Of a DNA stretch of 44,033 nt, positions 31,903 to 40,908 are shown one piece after another. Numbering within the stretch: position 1 is the stretch's first letter; every line of letters starts with the position of its first letter. A program made the translations under genes and the position numbers. The notes beneath the pieces were generated by a model. That model did not search any database. It worked only from the letters and a program-made list of their open reading frames with translations, and was not told the DNA's origin. Source of the DNA: a virus; the IMG/VR virus record IMGVR_UViG_3300046820_000462, positions 1-44,033 of that record. One strand, written 5' to 3'.

Positions 31903-32573
31903 TGTTAAAAAAATTAGACAAGCAATTTCCGATCCAGCCCATTATTGATCAAGTAGCGGCTATGCCCTACTTTGAGCGATTCGTCCAATTAAACGAAACA
32001 GACGAAGGAAGATTGTTCAACGGACCTTACAGAATCAAGCAGGAGTTTGTGGGCACTCCGCTAGGCGAAGTACTGTCTAGTTTGGGTAACATCGGCGAAG
32101 CACGTTTACTAAAACTCAAGCCCGAGGGTAGTTATATGGCGCACAGCGATCCTGATGATCGCATACACATGAGCATCCTATCAAACGAGTATAGTCGAAT
32201 TATCGATCTTGAAGAAGACAAAATGTATCATTTGCCAGTAGACGGAAGTTTATGGTTAATGAATACTGGCAATATTCACGTTGCCAGTAACTTTGGCGCA
32301 CATGAAAGAATACATCTTAACATTCGTGTTTTATTACCAGATGTTGTTAAGGGCTATACTAGATTTACAGTAGAAGGCGGCGACTACGATTGGCGACACA
32401 TTATACAAATAACTATCACCCGTTGGATGAATCGTGCATTAAAGTCTGGTAAAGTCTCTGGGCTGAGGAAAATCCACGACAAAGAAATGTTAGTAAACTT
32501 TACGTCTGAAGAATACAAACAAGAACTAGTAAAGATTGCACAAGAAGCAGGCTTTACTGTTACACTTAGTTAA
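31902..32573 (+). CDS. Aspartyl/asparaginyl hydroxylase-like 2OG oxygenase
   Basis: 223 residues. ARLLKLKPEGSYMAHSDPDD gives H81 and D83, GNIHVASNFG gives H126, and ERIHLNIRV gives R142 for 2OG. These fit the aspartyl/asparaginyl beta-hydroxylase type. The C-terminal 70 residues are an additional helical part. It is a single plus-strand gene whose ATG is only 12 nt from the divergent ATG. The stop region overlaps the convergent SPASM gene by 8 nt. Confidence 0.75.
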   Translation: MLKKLDKQFPIQPIIDQVAAMPYFERFVQLNETDEGRLFNGPYRIKQEFVGTPLGEVLSSLGNIGEARLLKLKPEGSYMAHSDPDDRIHMSILSNEYSRIIDLEEDKMYHLPVDGSLWLMNTGNIHVASNFGAHERIHLNIRVLLPDVVKGYTRFTVEGGDYDWRHIIQITITRWMNRALKSGKVSGLRKIHDKEMLVNFTSEEYKQELVKIAQEAGFTVTLS

Positions 32574-33639
32574 TCTTTGCTCTTTCTAGGAACTGGTCGT
32601 CTGGGTTACTAAACGTACTATTCTGTCCGCATATTCTTGCACACATAATCATCTTCTTAGTAGTCCAATAAGTTTTCCACTTATTCTGCCACGAGTCTGA
32701 ATCTATAACACCCTTGATTCCAACTTCATAGGCATTTGTATTGCCCATGTCTTGACTTAGTTCGTTGTACTGACGTTTGATTTCGCTACGGATGTGTGCG
32801 TTAACATTATCATAGTCATACTGTGTGTAAGGAATACTACCAATCCAACAGCAAGGCATAATATTCTTATAAGCATCGATATAAATTTCTTTGCTCTTTT
32901 GAACTTTACAACTTACCTCTAAAGGCATAACAGTTTCCTTGTAACGTTCTATCATTTCCTTGCTGATAAAATGCATCTTATTATCGCTAGGAGGTTCGAT
33001 ATAATGTGTTACATTACCTTCTTTGTCAATAACTCTATAACGTGGTTCTCCTAAAAATCTACTAGAGTTTTTAAGAGTAAACTGATGAAATCCTAAACTG
33101 GCAGCACGATCTCTTGCTTCTTGTTCTTGATGTTCGTTGTGTTTAAATTTAATAAATGCCCATTCTGCACGACCACCGGCAGCAATGTATGCCTTAGCAT
33201 TTTTAATTACATTGTCATAGGTAGTGCCAATACGATAGATATGATGTGTATCTTCTAAACCGTCGATACCAAAACATACATTATGGTACTTGGGCATTGC
33301 GCGAGCAAGTTCTTCCCACCATTCGGTTTTTCTTGCACCACCATTAGTGTGAATGTTTACTACTAATTCTGGTGCGTGTTCTGCAAGATGTTTGACCATA
33401 GGGATTAGGTCATTGTTTAAGATTGGATCACCAAAGTTTCCGCAGAAGTAGACGCCCTTTAACTGTTGCATAACTTCTTGTGTAAAGATAGTTTTGAACT
33501 CGTCTAATGTCCAACCTGTAAGTTTGATAAGGGGATTATCTTGCCCACCATGGTAATTTCTAGCACACATTGGACAACTAGCCTGACAGTTATTAGTGAT
33601 TTCTAAATGGACTGTTTCTAACTCTGTAAATTTAAACAT
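32566..33639 (-). CDS. Radical SAM/SPASM protein, GNxGDP type, copy 2
   Basis: 357 residues from the ATG at 33639. This start aligns with its paralogue at 19584-20657 and has AGTAAATA 4 nt upstream; an ATG at 33663 would add 8 residues. Cluster cysteines are C18, C22 and C25 in NCQASCPMC. CGNFGDP takes the place of GGEP. The C-terminal SPASM part includes SCKVQKSKEIYIDAYKNIMPCC and a final CARIC. KTYWTTKKMIMCARICGQ corresponds to the end of copy 1. It is a single-gene unit flanked by two oxygenase-like genes. Confidence 0.86.
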   Translation of the reverse strand: MFKFTELETVHLEITNNCQASCPMCARNYHGGQDNPLIKLTGWTLDEFKTIFTQEVMQQLKGVYFCGNFGDPILNNDLIPMVKHLAEHAPELVVNIHTNGGARKTEWWEELARAMPKYHNVCFGIDGLEDTHHIYRIGTTYDNVIKNAKAYIAAGGRAEWAFIKFKHNEHQEQEARDRAASLGFHQFTLKNSSRFLGEPRYRVIDKEGNVTHYIEPPSDNKMHFISKEMIERYKETVMPLEVSCKVQKSKEIYIDAYKNIMPCCWIGSIPYTQYDYDNVNAHIRSEIKRQYNELSQDMGNTNAYEVGIKGVIDSDSWQNKWKTYWTTKKMIMCARICGQNSTFSNPDDQFLERAKIN

Positions 33640-33643
33640 ACGA

Positions 33644-33651
33644 TATTTACT
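33644..33651 (-). promoter_or_regulatory. Late-type box 4 nt before the SPASM gene start
   Basis: Minus strand AGTAAATA, then TCGT, then ATG at 33639. The arrangement equals those at 26349-26356 and 31895-31902. Confidence 0.4.
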
Positions 33652-33676
33652 TTTTCTTTCCATGGTGGTAAAATAA

Positions 33677-33684
33677 AATAAGTA
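33677..33684 (+). promoter_or_regulatory. Late-type box 4 nt before the oxygenase start
   Basis: AATAAGTA, identical to 26395-26402, then CTGT and ATG at 33689. The nearest purine-rich run (GGTGG at 33665) is too far away for a normal ribosome site. Confidence 0.4.
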
Positions 33685-33688
33685 CTGT

Positions 33689-34369
33689 ATGAATTTTAGC
33701 AAAGACCCTTTACCAAATTCTCGAGAATATTTGTTTAGTGATGCCAAGTGTTTAAAACTTGACTTGCCTATTCCTTTCGAGCAAATGGCCGAAGAAGCAA
33801 AGTCTTTGAGATCAAAGTTTATTCTTTATAGACAAAACGACGGATACGATCATAAAGGATGGTGGAGTTTACCTATACACGGACTAGGTTTAGACAAACC
33901 TGCTAGTTGGGACGCATATGGTTATGCTAATCCTAATGAGGCTGCAAAAGATCTACACTGGACTGAAATTGCAGAGCAATGTCCTATAACTGTAAATTGG
34001 CTAAAGAATGTATTCCCTAGTCAACGTTACGGTCGTGTAAGATTTATGTTGTTAGAAGCAGGAGGATATATTGCTCCCCACAAAGATAGTCCTTATAGTG
34101 TGCCAGAGCCGGTGAATGTAGCACTGACTAATCCTAACGGATGTGAATGGCGTTGGGGAGACGGAACTACTTTAGACTTTCCTCCAGGTACTGCTTATGC
34201 TATGAATATTAGTTACGAGCATAGCGTTTATAACAACAGCAACGAAGATCGTTATCATTTAATAATACATCATCATGACTCAACCCCTGAGTGGAAGTCT
34301 ATGATGAAATTTGCATTGGAACAACAAGATGAATCGGGTTATTTTTATTACAGTCAAGACCTATACTAA
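33689..34369 (+). CDS. Aspartyl/asparaginyl hydroxylase-like 2OG oxygenase
   Basis: 226 residues. RFMLLEAGGYIAPHKDSPY gives H131 and D133, and the PPGTAYAMNISYEHSVYN strand gives H178 followed by RYHLII with R188. All four functional positions are present. It leads a five-gene plus-strand operon ending in the DegT-like and amidinotransferase genes, so it may hydroxylate the same scaffold. It overlaps the next gene by 41 nt. Confidence 0.78.
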   Translation: MNFSKDPLPNSREYLFSDAKCLKLDLPIPFEQMAEEAKSLRSKFILYRQNDGYDHKGWWSLPIHGLGLDKPASWDAYGYANPNEAAKDLHWTEIAEQCPITVNWLKNVFPSQRYGRVRFMLLEAGGYIAPHKDSPYSVPEPVNVALTNPNGCEWRWGDGTTLDFPPGTAYAMNISYEHSVYNNSNEDRYHLIIHHHDSTPEWKSMMKFALEQQDESGYFYYSQDLY

Positions 34370-35639
34370 TAGTGACTGGTTAAACAAAAAGATGTTACAG
34401 TTAACATTGGCTGGGCAACATCAACTAAGTGAAGGGAAATATCCCATCTATGTTGTTGACCGGTATGAAGACGTAGCACAGTACTTAGACCAAGCAGATT
34501 GGTTGTTTGTCGAAACTGCTGGTGATATTGTTGTTAATCGTGATCATCTGTGGGAAAAGATACATAACATGCCCGAAGATGTTGGTGTTGTAGGACACCT
34601 AATGTGGTATCCAGAAGATAGAACTCCGCATTTACACGAGCAATGTTTTATACTCAATACTAAAATTTTTAAAAATTGTAAATTAGATTTTACTAGTTCG
34701 TACACAGATAATGGTCCAGAGTTTATTCGTGGACAAGGAGACATGAACAATGGTCATGCTCCGCTGAGTATTCACATATCTGAAAAAATTGTTGAAAGGG
34801 ACATCGGCTTTGGTACTAAAGTCATGGAACACTCTTTACAAAAAGGATTTAAAGTAGTCAACTTTGATGCTGAATGGCGCTATCCAGACTTCCATAAAGA
34901 TTTTGTTAGTATTGATGATCTAGTAGACAATTTAGATTTAGACAAGGATAGATTTAAACTTGCTTCTCGTGGATTTTTTTACCCAACAACAGGGTCTGAA
35001 CTATTTGAAGAATGTCTAAAAACTCTAACTGTAAGTCCTGAACTTGAAGAGACACAGCGACTAGTAATATCTATACTAAGAAAGTTTCTTGCATTTGAAT
35101 ATGTAAACATTTGGCAGTGGGACGGTAACGCACCTCACATACAGGCAGATGTAGCAATATCCCCCGCTAATGGATTACTAGGCGAGAACATGGCGTTAAC
35201 TAGTAATGCTAAAAAAATTGTGTTCTTTGATATCAATCCACATAACATAGAATTTAAAAAAGATTTATATTCTAAATGGGACGGAATTGATTATCAAAAG
35301 TTTGGCGAAGATTGGGCTAGGGCAAGAAACTTAGACATCGAACCTAGACTATCTAGTGCGCAGGGCGGTGCAGAATTGTTAATGAAAGATAATGCTCGTG
35401 TCTTTGAAAATTGGAATAAAATTAAAAACTTAGAAGTAGAATTTCATTGCTTAGATTTAGTTGATAATATAGATAAACTTTTATCAAACAATAAAAAATT
35501 CTTTCTACACACTAGCACTATTATGAATTACTTTATCATTACTAATATAAGACATGACCAAAGTAAAATTGATGAACTAAGAAGCAAGATAGAACACTAT
35601 TGTAAAACACTTGACGGACATTGGTTGGAAAGCAAATGA
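34329..35639 (+). CDS. Two-part protein: glycosyltransferase-like N-half, methyltransferase-like C-half
   Basis: 436 residues from the ATG at 34329. The N-terminal 190 residues (IFITVKTYTNSDW...YLDQADWLFVETAGDIV, VGVVGHLMWYP) look like a GT-A-type transferase without a clear DxD. The second half contains ADVAISPANGLLGENMALTS and KKIVFFDINPHNIEFKKDLY, which resembles the SAM-binding strand of a Rossmann methyltransferase. Neither half is certain. The stop overlaps the next ATG (ATGA). Confidence 0.5.
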   Translation: MNRVIFITVKTYTNSDWLNKKMLQLTLAGQHQLSEGKYPIYVVDRYEDVAQYLDQADWLFVETAGDIVVNRDHLWEKIHNMPEDVGVVGHLMWYPEDRTPHLHEQCFILNTKIFKNCKLDFTSSYTDNGPEFIRGQGDMNNGHAPLSIHISEKIVERDIGFGTKVMEHSLQKGFKVVNFDAEWRYPDFHKDFVSIDDLVDNLDLDKDRFKLASRGFFYPTTGSELFEECLKTLTVSPELEETQRLVISILRKFLAFEYVNIWQWDGNAPHIQADVAISPANGLLGENMALTSNAKKIVFFDINPHNIEFKKDLYSKWDGIDYQKFGEDWARARNLDIEPRLSSAQGGAELLMKDNARVFENWNKIKNLEVEFHCLDLVDNIDKLLSNNKKFFLHTSTIMNYFIITNIRHDQSKIDELRSKIEHYCKTLDGHWLESK

Positions 35640-36244
35640 GTTACAGAATAGTCGAATGGACTCCTGATTTAGATTTGTCTGACTTCTATAAGGAAGCAGA
35701 GCGCAGAGGCTTTGAAAACAATCACAGTCAGAAGGCCATGTTTGACTGTTTTAAAAATGAACGTGAGTGGAAGGGCTGGATGTTAGAATACAACGGCCGA
35801 TATGTTGGAGGTGTCTGCGCACACAGTTTTGACGATGTAATGGGTCCTGGAAGTTATAGAATACTAGCAAGAACTTGTGTGTTTACTAATCTCACACATC
35901 GTCCACATTTTTATACAAGGAACACTAGTATCATAGGACAACAATGTGCAGCCGCGCAGTTCTACGTGCCTGTTACTTTACAATATTTTGGCATGGACAA
36001 AAAGTTTTATGCTACTAGCAATGCTAATCCTGTTGGCAATCAACAACGTGTAAATCGTCTATGGTTTCCGGTACAAGAAAAGCATGGAAGATTTAAACTT
36101 GCCAAGACACAGTTTTATAGAGGTTGCGAACAAAACATTTGGGAACTTAATACAGCAGAGTGGTGCAGTAGCATAGCATCCTATGAACAATGGCCTTGTG
36201 AATTTCCCCACGGAGATCCTAGAGTAGATTATGTTAAACTTTAA
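35636..36244 (+). CDS. GNAT-like acyltransferase
   Basis: 202 residues from the ATG at 35636 in an ATGA overlap. WKGWMLEYNGRYVGGVCAHSF is a typical GNAT beta2-beta3 pattern, and FYTRNTSIIGQQCAAAQFYVPV could be the acyl-CoA strand and helix. N- or O-acylation of an amino sugar would fit next to a DegT-like aminotransferase. The acyl donor cannot be inferred. Confidence 0.5.
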   Translation: MSYRIVEWTPDLDLSDFYKEAERRGFENNHSQKAMFDCFKNEREWKGWMLEYNGRYVGGVCAHSFDDVMGPGSYRILARTCVFTNLTHRPHFYTRNTSIIGQQCAAAQFYVPVTLQYFGMDKKFYATSNANPVGNQQRVNRLWFPVQEKHGRFKLAKTQFYRGCEQNIWELNTAEWCSSIASYEQWPCEFPHGDPRVDYVKL

Positions 36245-36830
36245 TGCCGTAGAAGAATTTGAAACATTAATAGCAGGATTTTATTCTGCTCCGTATGCTG
36301 TAGCCACAGATTCATGCACACACGCTCTTGAATTGTGTTTAAGATATAAAAACATAAAAGAAGCAAGTTGTCCTAGTAATACATACTTGTCGGTTCCTAT
36401 GACGTTTGAAAAACTAGGAATCAACTGGAACTTTAGAAAAGAAGAATGGCAAGACTATTACAATGTTGTAGATAATATCTACGATGCGGCAGTATTATGG
36501 AAATCAGGAAGTTATATTCCTAACAGTTTTATGTGTGTGAGTTTTCAATTTAGAAAACATCTGGGTTTAGGTCGAGGTGGTGTTATACTTTGTAACTACT
36601 ATGCTGATTATGTTAATCTTAAAAAAATGTCCTACGATGGCAGGCTTCCTAGAGTTCCTTGGGCCGAACAAGACATAGACATGCTAGGATATCATTACTA
36701 CATGACTCCTGAAACTGCACAGTTAGGCATAGACAAATTTAAAACAGCAGTTACACAAAGTCCAAAAATATGGACTGACAAAGATTACCCAGACCTATCA
36801 CAAATGAAAGTATTTAAAGATGTTAAGTAA
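36231..36830 (+). CDS. DegT/DnrJ/EryC1-type aminotransferase, shortened
   Basis: 199 residues, about half the family length. Present: YAVATDSCTHALELCL (cofactor phosphate), CPSNTYLSVPMTFEKLGI, NIYDAAVLWKSG (D85, cofactor nitrogen) and SFQFRKHLGLGRGGVIL with Schiff-base K109. GYHYYMTPETAQLG is the usual YNYRMxxxxAAxG. The C-terminal small domain that normally follows is missing. It may act as a minimal enzyme or need a partner. It overlaps the amidinotransferase gene by 11 nt, as in the 971-2948 pair. Confidence 0.8.
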   Translation: MLNFNAVEEFETLIAGFYSAPYAVATDSCTHALELCLRYKNIKEASCPSNTYLSVPMTFEKLGINWNFRKEEWQDYYNVVDNIYDAAVLWKSGSYIPNSFMCVSFQFRKHLGLGRGGVILCNYYADYVNLKKMSYDGRLPRVPWAEQDIDMLGYHYYMTPETAQLGIDKFKTAVTQSPKIWTDKDYPDLSQMKVFKDVK

Positions 36831-37803
36831 AAACGAGTGGAGTCCTTTAAAGAGTGTTATTGTAGGAGTTGCCGATGGTGCAACTATTCCCCCTTTAGAT
36901 ATAAGTTTACGTGTAGTTAATTACGCAGACAAAAAAGACGAAAAGGATATACCACAAGGTCTTTATCCGCAACAAGTAATCGACGAAGCCAACGAAGACT
37001 TAGAAGTGTTCTGTGATTTTCTTAGAAAAGAAAGTGTAGAAGTATTAAGACCAAAACGCACGCCGTTGCCTAACTATTACAATTACTGTCCTAGAGACAG
37101 TGTGTTAGTTTATAGAGATATGATACTAGCATCGCCACAACCTTTACGTGCAAGACACAAAGAGTATTTGGCCATGCACAAACATTTTCAACCTTTACAC
37201 ATGTTAGGTGCAAGATATATTGAAGCACCTTTAACTCGTAATGATGAACTGTATAATTTAAAATGTCTAGGTGATAAGGACACACTTGCCTTAAATGAAA
37301 CACAGCCTTGCTTTGATGCGGCAAATGTATTGCGTGTTAACGATGATTTGATTTATCTTGTTAGCAATAGTGGCAACAAGAAAGGTGCAGAATACTTACA
37401 AAGTCTAGTAGGCAGTAAACGTGTGTGGACATTAGAAGGTGTCTATAGTTACATGCATATCGACAGTACTATTACTCTACTAAGAGAAGGACTAATGCTG
37501 TTGAATCCTAGTAGAATTAAAAGCAAGGATCAACTACCTAAGCCTTTACAAAGTTGGGACGTTGTGTGGGCACCAGATCCCGGTGAAGTTGAACACTATC
37601 CGGGTTACTGTAATAGTAGTAAATGGGTAGCAATGAATATCTTTTCTGTTAATCCTAATCTAGTAGCAATACCAGATCATCAACACGAACTTAGAAAAGA
37701 ATTAGAGAAGCACAAAATAGAATGTGCGATGCTGCCAGCAAGACAACAACGCACATTAGGTGGCGGATTTCATTGTGTTACGTTAGATTTAATCCGCGAA
37801 TGA
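36820..37803 (+). CDS. Amidinotransferase, StrB1-like, complete active site
   Basis: 327 residues. All expected catalytic positions are present: D93 in CPRDS, D166 in CFDAANVLR, H213 in YMHIDST and nucleophile C319 in GGGFHCVTLD. FDAANV is the form found in streptomycin StrB1-type enzymes, which move an amidino group from arginine to an aminocyclitol. It is the best-conserved of the three copies and directly follows a DegT-type aminotransferase, as expected for amination then amidination. Its 3' end overlaps a convergent oxygenase gene by 26 nt. Confidence 0.88.
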   Translation: MLSKNEWSPLKSVIVGVADGATIPPLDISLRVVNYADKKDEKDIPQGLYPQQVIDEANEDLEVFCDFLRKESVEVLRPKRTPLPNYYNYCPRDSVLVYRDMILASPQPLRARHKEYLAMHKHFQPLHMLGARYIEAPLTRNDELYNLKCLGDKDTLALNETQPCFDAANVLRVNDDLIYLVSNSGNKKGAEYLQSLVGSKRVWTLEGVYSYMHIDSTITLLREGLMLLNPSRIKSKDQLPKPLQSWDVVWAPDPGEVEHYPGYCNSSKWVAMNIFSVNPNLVAIPDHQHELRKELEKHKIECAMLPARQQRTLGGGFHCVTLDLIRE

Positions 37804-38287
37804 TTCCAGTAACTTGTAGAGTATAACGATTCTCAGTGCCTTCGTTGTAGGCGCCATGTCTATCTGCGCCAACCCAACTAATCCAGTCACCTGCAATCCA
37901 ATTATCTAAATCAACACCGTTAAGTGTAAATCTGTGTCCAGGTTTTTTATCTTCTAGGAATACAATTATACGCTGAATAGAATTAATGTCGGCGCCAGTT
38001 GTTTTAATAAAGTAAGGATATTTGTCTGAATGTTCTGGTAATGCACATCCTGGTTTCATACAATGTACAGCATACATCATATTAGACAACCAACTAAATG
38101 ATTCTTCTAATTTTAACATATCAAACACAGGATGTAGTCCTTTGTGTATGTCCATAGATACTTCTACTTGTGAATACACATCTCCATAGTCAATGGGAGA
38201 AAATCCTCGACGTATGTTTTCTTGACTTTCGTAATTAACAAAAGGCAACTGACCGCTGGTCCAGTGAGGTGTTATATGTCCTCTCAT
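37778..38287 (-). CDS. Fe(II)/2OG oxygenase-like protein
   Basis: 169 residues. LPEHSDKYPYF gives H86 and D88, GADRHGAYNEG gives H144, and ENRYTLQVTG gives R154. IQRIIVFLEDKKPGHRF and AGDWISW are shared with 22856-23356. It is the last gene of an eight-gene minus-strand operon with the sugar cyclase, SDR and epimerase, and shares one base with its upstream neighbour. Confidence 0.76.
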   Translation of the reverse strand: MRGHITPHWTSGQLPFVNYESQENIRRGFSPIDYGDVYSQVEVSMDIHKGLHPVFDMLKLEESFSWLSNMMYAVHCMKPGCALPEHSDKYPYFIKTTGADINSIQRIIVFLEDKKPGHRFTLNGVDLDNWIAGDWISWVGADRHGAYNEGTENRYTLQVTGIIRGLNLT

Positions 38288-39408
38288 TATTCTTCCCAGA
38301 CGTAAAGACCTTTTTTAGGCACTGCAAAGTTTAGATAAGTTTCAATCTTTTCTAAATCTTTTTTAGTTTTTAAACTTGTAAGTTCGTTGGCAAAGTGTAG
38401 TTCAACACCCAAGTCTAACGCTAGTTGTAATATTTCACTACGTCTTTGTACATCATCAGTTAGACAGTACATACTACATAGCACAATACCATCTGGACGT
38501 TCTTTAATGTAATACTCTAATCCTGGTTGCCAATCTAGGTGTTCGTTTTCAAACTCGTAACTAGTGTAGGCAATTTTGTTCTTTTGACAGTAAGGCTCAA
38601 TGATAGCACGTTGCATAGGCAATGGAATGTCTTTGCTGAACTTACTGTTCCAGCCAGCGTAGGTAATAAAACTCTTACCTGTGTAATCCATTACTTCAGA
38701 TACTTCATAGTCGCCAGGTAGTCGCATAAACCCGCCAGGCAATCTACGACCCCACTCTTCGCCTTCGATAAGGATACGCATATCCATGCTGACACGAGTA
38801 TAACCTTCATCGTTGTTTACATTACCGTGAATATGCTCTTGGAAAAACAAATGACTTTGTCCAGGCTTTAATGTTACAGGCCAGGCATGTTTTAAACTTT
38901 CTTCTTCAAACTTTTCTAAACTCCACTTTTCTGCTAGAACACGTTTTGTAATTTCTCTACTAATGTCCAAGTCTAACATCCACATAGTGTTAGTCTTTTC
39001 TGCTTTAGTAAATGGAGTCCAAATAGTACGACAGCCGCGACCATTGCCTACAAAGATACCTTGATGGAAAGCAAGTCTACGTCCTACCTTTGCTTGATTA
39101 GGAATAACAACACGAAGTGTACCTTGACGTTGAATCATGTAACGTCTGTTGCCAATGCGTTGTGGTACAATACTTTCAGCAAACTCATCAAAGCGTTCCA
39201 TGAAGTCTCTGCGACTGCAAGCATTTTGTACATGTTGGCTCACTCGAACAATTTCAGCAGGAGTCAAAACTTCGTGCAATGTTTCAAGTTCTTTAACTTG
39301 CGGAGCAACTTCTTGGATAACACCCAATGCCCATGCAGGCCAGTTGTACTTCTCTAAGTCATAGTCGATAACTTTGTTATCCCAGTGTACTTGTAGTTCA
39401 TTTAGCAT
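38287..39408 (-). CDS. Fusion: 2OG oxygenase-like domain with HxG motif + sporadic carbohydrate cluster domain
   Basis: 373 residues in two domains. Residues 95-225 resemble the sporadic carbohydrate cluster 2OG-Fe(II) oxygenases: IWTPFTKAEKTNTMWM, then EHIHGNVNNDEGYTRVSM with H194 and R205. The first metal motif reads AFHQGIF: H115, but Gly (G117) where Asp is usual. An HxG/HxA site is the mark of Fe(II)/2OG halogenases, though loss of activity is equally possible. Residues 245-345 (YAGWNSKFSKDIPLPMQRAI...DGIVLCSMYCLTDDVQRR...ELHFANE) match the LIC12192-type sporadic carbohydrate cluster protein. Family names are from memory. Confidence 0.72.
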   Translation of the reverse strand: MLNELQVHWDNKVIDYDLEKYNWPAWALGVIQEVAPQVKELETLHEVLTPAEIVRVSQHVQNACSRRDFMERFDEFAESIVPQRIGNRRYMIQRQGTLRVVIPNQAKVGRRLAFHQGIFVGNGRGCRTIWTPFTKAEKTNTMWMLDLDISREITKRVLAEKWSLEKFEEESLKHAWPVTLKPGQSHLFFQEHIHGNVNNDEGYTRVSMDMRILIEGEEWGRRLPGGFMRLPGDYEVSEVMDYTGKSFITYAGWNSKFSKDIPLPMQRAIIEPYCQKNKIAYTSYEFENEHLDWQPGLEYYIKERPDGIVLCSMYCLTDDVQRRSEILQLALDLGVELHFANELTSLKTKKDLEKIETYLNFAVPKKGLYVWEE

Positions 39409-40321
39409 TTAATTTTTCTCTCCAGAATTCAATAGTCTTATCTAGTCCATCACTGAGACTTATTTTAGGTTCCCAGCCTGTTAACTTTGTAATAAGATTG
39501 TGGTTACTGTTTAACCAATAAATTTCTCCAGGACGATGTAGTTTTCTACCCCAGTGAATGTTACCACTCCAGCCTATCTTAGATGCTATCATTGCGGCAT
39601 AGTCTGAAATCTTAATAGGATTATCCGGGCCGATGGTTAAAATTTTTCCTGTATTAACCAAGTGTGGTTTAGTAATAACTGCCATCCATGCATCGAGCAT
39701 GTCGCTGATATAGATAAAGTTTCTGTATGGTTCTGCATAACCAAATTCTACTTCATGCGGGTTTAACAGCATTTGACTGATAAATTGTTCTGTGACAAAG
39801 AAGTCGTTGTCTTTACGACCATAGCAGTTAGTTTGTCTAATAGCAGTAAAAGGCAAGTCTAAACAACGATGTGCATATTCTAAATACTTTTCAACACCAT
39901 ACTTGGCTACAGCATAAGGTGCATTAGGATTAGGCTGTGTGTTTTCATCAAAGGCAACGAACTCGTCAGGTACACCTTTGTATCTTACTTGATCACTGAT
40001 AGGTTGCCAACCGTAAACTTCCATGGTACTAGCAAATACAAAATTCTTTAGTCCTTCTACGCGACTGGCTGCTTCAATTAAGTTGACACTACCTACGTAA
40101 TTAATTTGACTGAATGTAGTTTGTTCATAGAAACTCTTTTCCACTTCTGTACGTGCGGCAAGGTGTACAATAATTTCAGGCGCAAAGTCGCTGACTTCTT
40201 TTTTAACACCGTCAAAGTCTAGGAGGTCACTTTTTAAGTGATAAACTTCGTTGTCTTTTTCTAGTAGCGGAGCAAGATGTTGTCCTATGAATCCACTGGA
40301 TCCTGTCATTAAAATTTTCAT
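39398..40321 (-). CDS. NAD-dependent sugar epimerase/dehydratase
   Basis: 307 residues of the extended SDR type. GSSGFIG (7-13) binds NAD, and the catalytic residues are T99 in ASTMEVYG with Y136/K140 in PYAVAKYG. NCYGRKDNDFF and RNFIYISDM are the usual substrate-side motifs. UDP- or dTDP-sugar is the likely substrate class, but epimerase cannot be told from 4,6-dehydratase. The stop lies inside the next gene, and all genes in this operon overlap. Confidence 0.88.
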   Translation of the reverse strand: MKILMTGSSGFIGQHLAPLLEKDNEVYHLKSDLLDFDGVKKEVSDFAPEIIVHLAARTEVEKSFYEQTTFSQINYVGSVNLIEAASRVEGLKNFVFASTMEVYGWQPISDQVRYKGVPDEFVAFDENTQPNPNAPYAVAKYGVEKYLEYAHRCLDLPFTAIRQTNCYGRKDNDFFVTEQFISQMLLNPHEVEFGYAEPYRNFIYISDMLDAWMAVITKPHLVNTGKILTIGPDNPIKISDYAAMIASKIGWSGNIHWGRKLHRPGEIYWLNSNHNLITKLTGWEPKISLSDGLDKTIEFWREKLNAK

Positions 40322-40908
40322 TGTCTTCCTATAATCATAAATCTTTTGTATAGCGGTAACTCTAGTTCACCTGCCCAAAGTACATTTAAATTGCTTTGAG
40401 TTTTAAAATCTTCTAAACTGCTGGCTGTTCTAACATGTTCAGGTATATTGTAATTATTACTTTGTAAAACTATTAGACTACTTAACGGCATACCCGATAG
40501 CCATATATCGTACTGGTCTTGTGTAATATGTTCGCAACTGGTGTTAATAACTACGTCTGCATCACTGCGAATAGCACACATGTCTGCGGTCACTGCACGG
40601 AACTTGCCAACCATTTCTTCTAACTTATTCATGTTTACAGCAATAGGTTCACACGTTGGATCTATATCTATGCTACGAATATTAATTACAGGAACATCGC
40701 TTTGAAATAGCATACTAGCAAGTACACCTACCCAGCCCCCATGAATGTCAACAGTAACAAACTTTTTAATATGTGGCCTTAAATTTTGTATTAGCCACTC
40801 TTTGCTTTTAAGTTGACCAGACCAGAACGCATCCATGGTCCGCATAGGATCTGGACTTTGTCGAATGGCTTGCATCCAATGATGTAAGTGTTCTGTGTCT
40901 ATTTGCAT
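40318..40908 (-). CDS. Class I SAM-methyltransferase-like protein
   Basis: 196 residues. FVTVDIHGGWVGVLASML (50-67) is motif I, INIRSIDIDPTCEPIAV (76-91) carries the acidic residue after strand 2, and RAVTADMCAIRSDADVVINTSCEHI gives the motif II-III region. The order suits a Rossmann methyltransferase. ATGA overlap with the epimerase gene. Confidence 0.7.
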   Translation of the reverse strand: MQIDTEHLHHWMQAIRQSPDPMRTMDAFWSGQLKSKEWLIQNLRPHIKKFVTVDIHGGWVGVLASMLFQSDVPVINIRSIDIDPTCEPIAVNMNKLEEMVGKFRAVTADMCAIRSDADVVINTSCEHITQDQYDIWLSGMPLSSLIVLQSNNYNIPEHVRTASSLEDFKTQSNLNVLWAGELELPLYKRFMIIGRQ

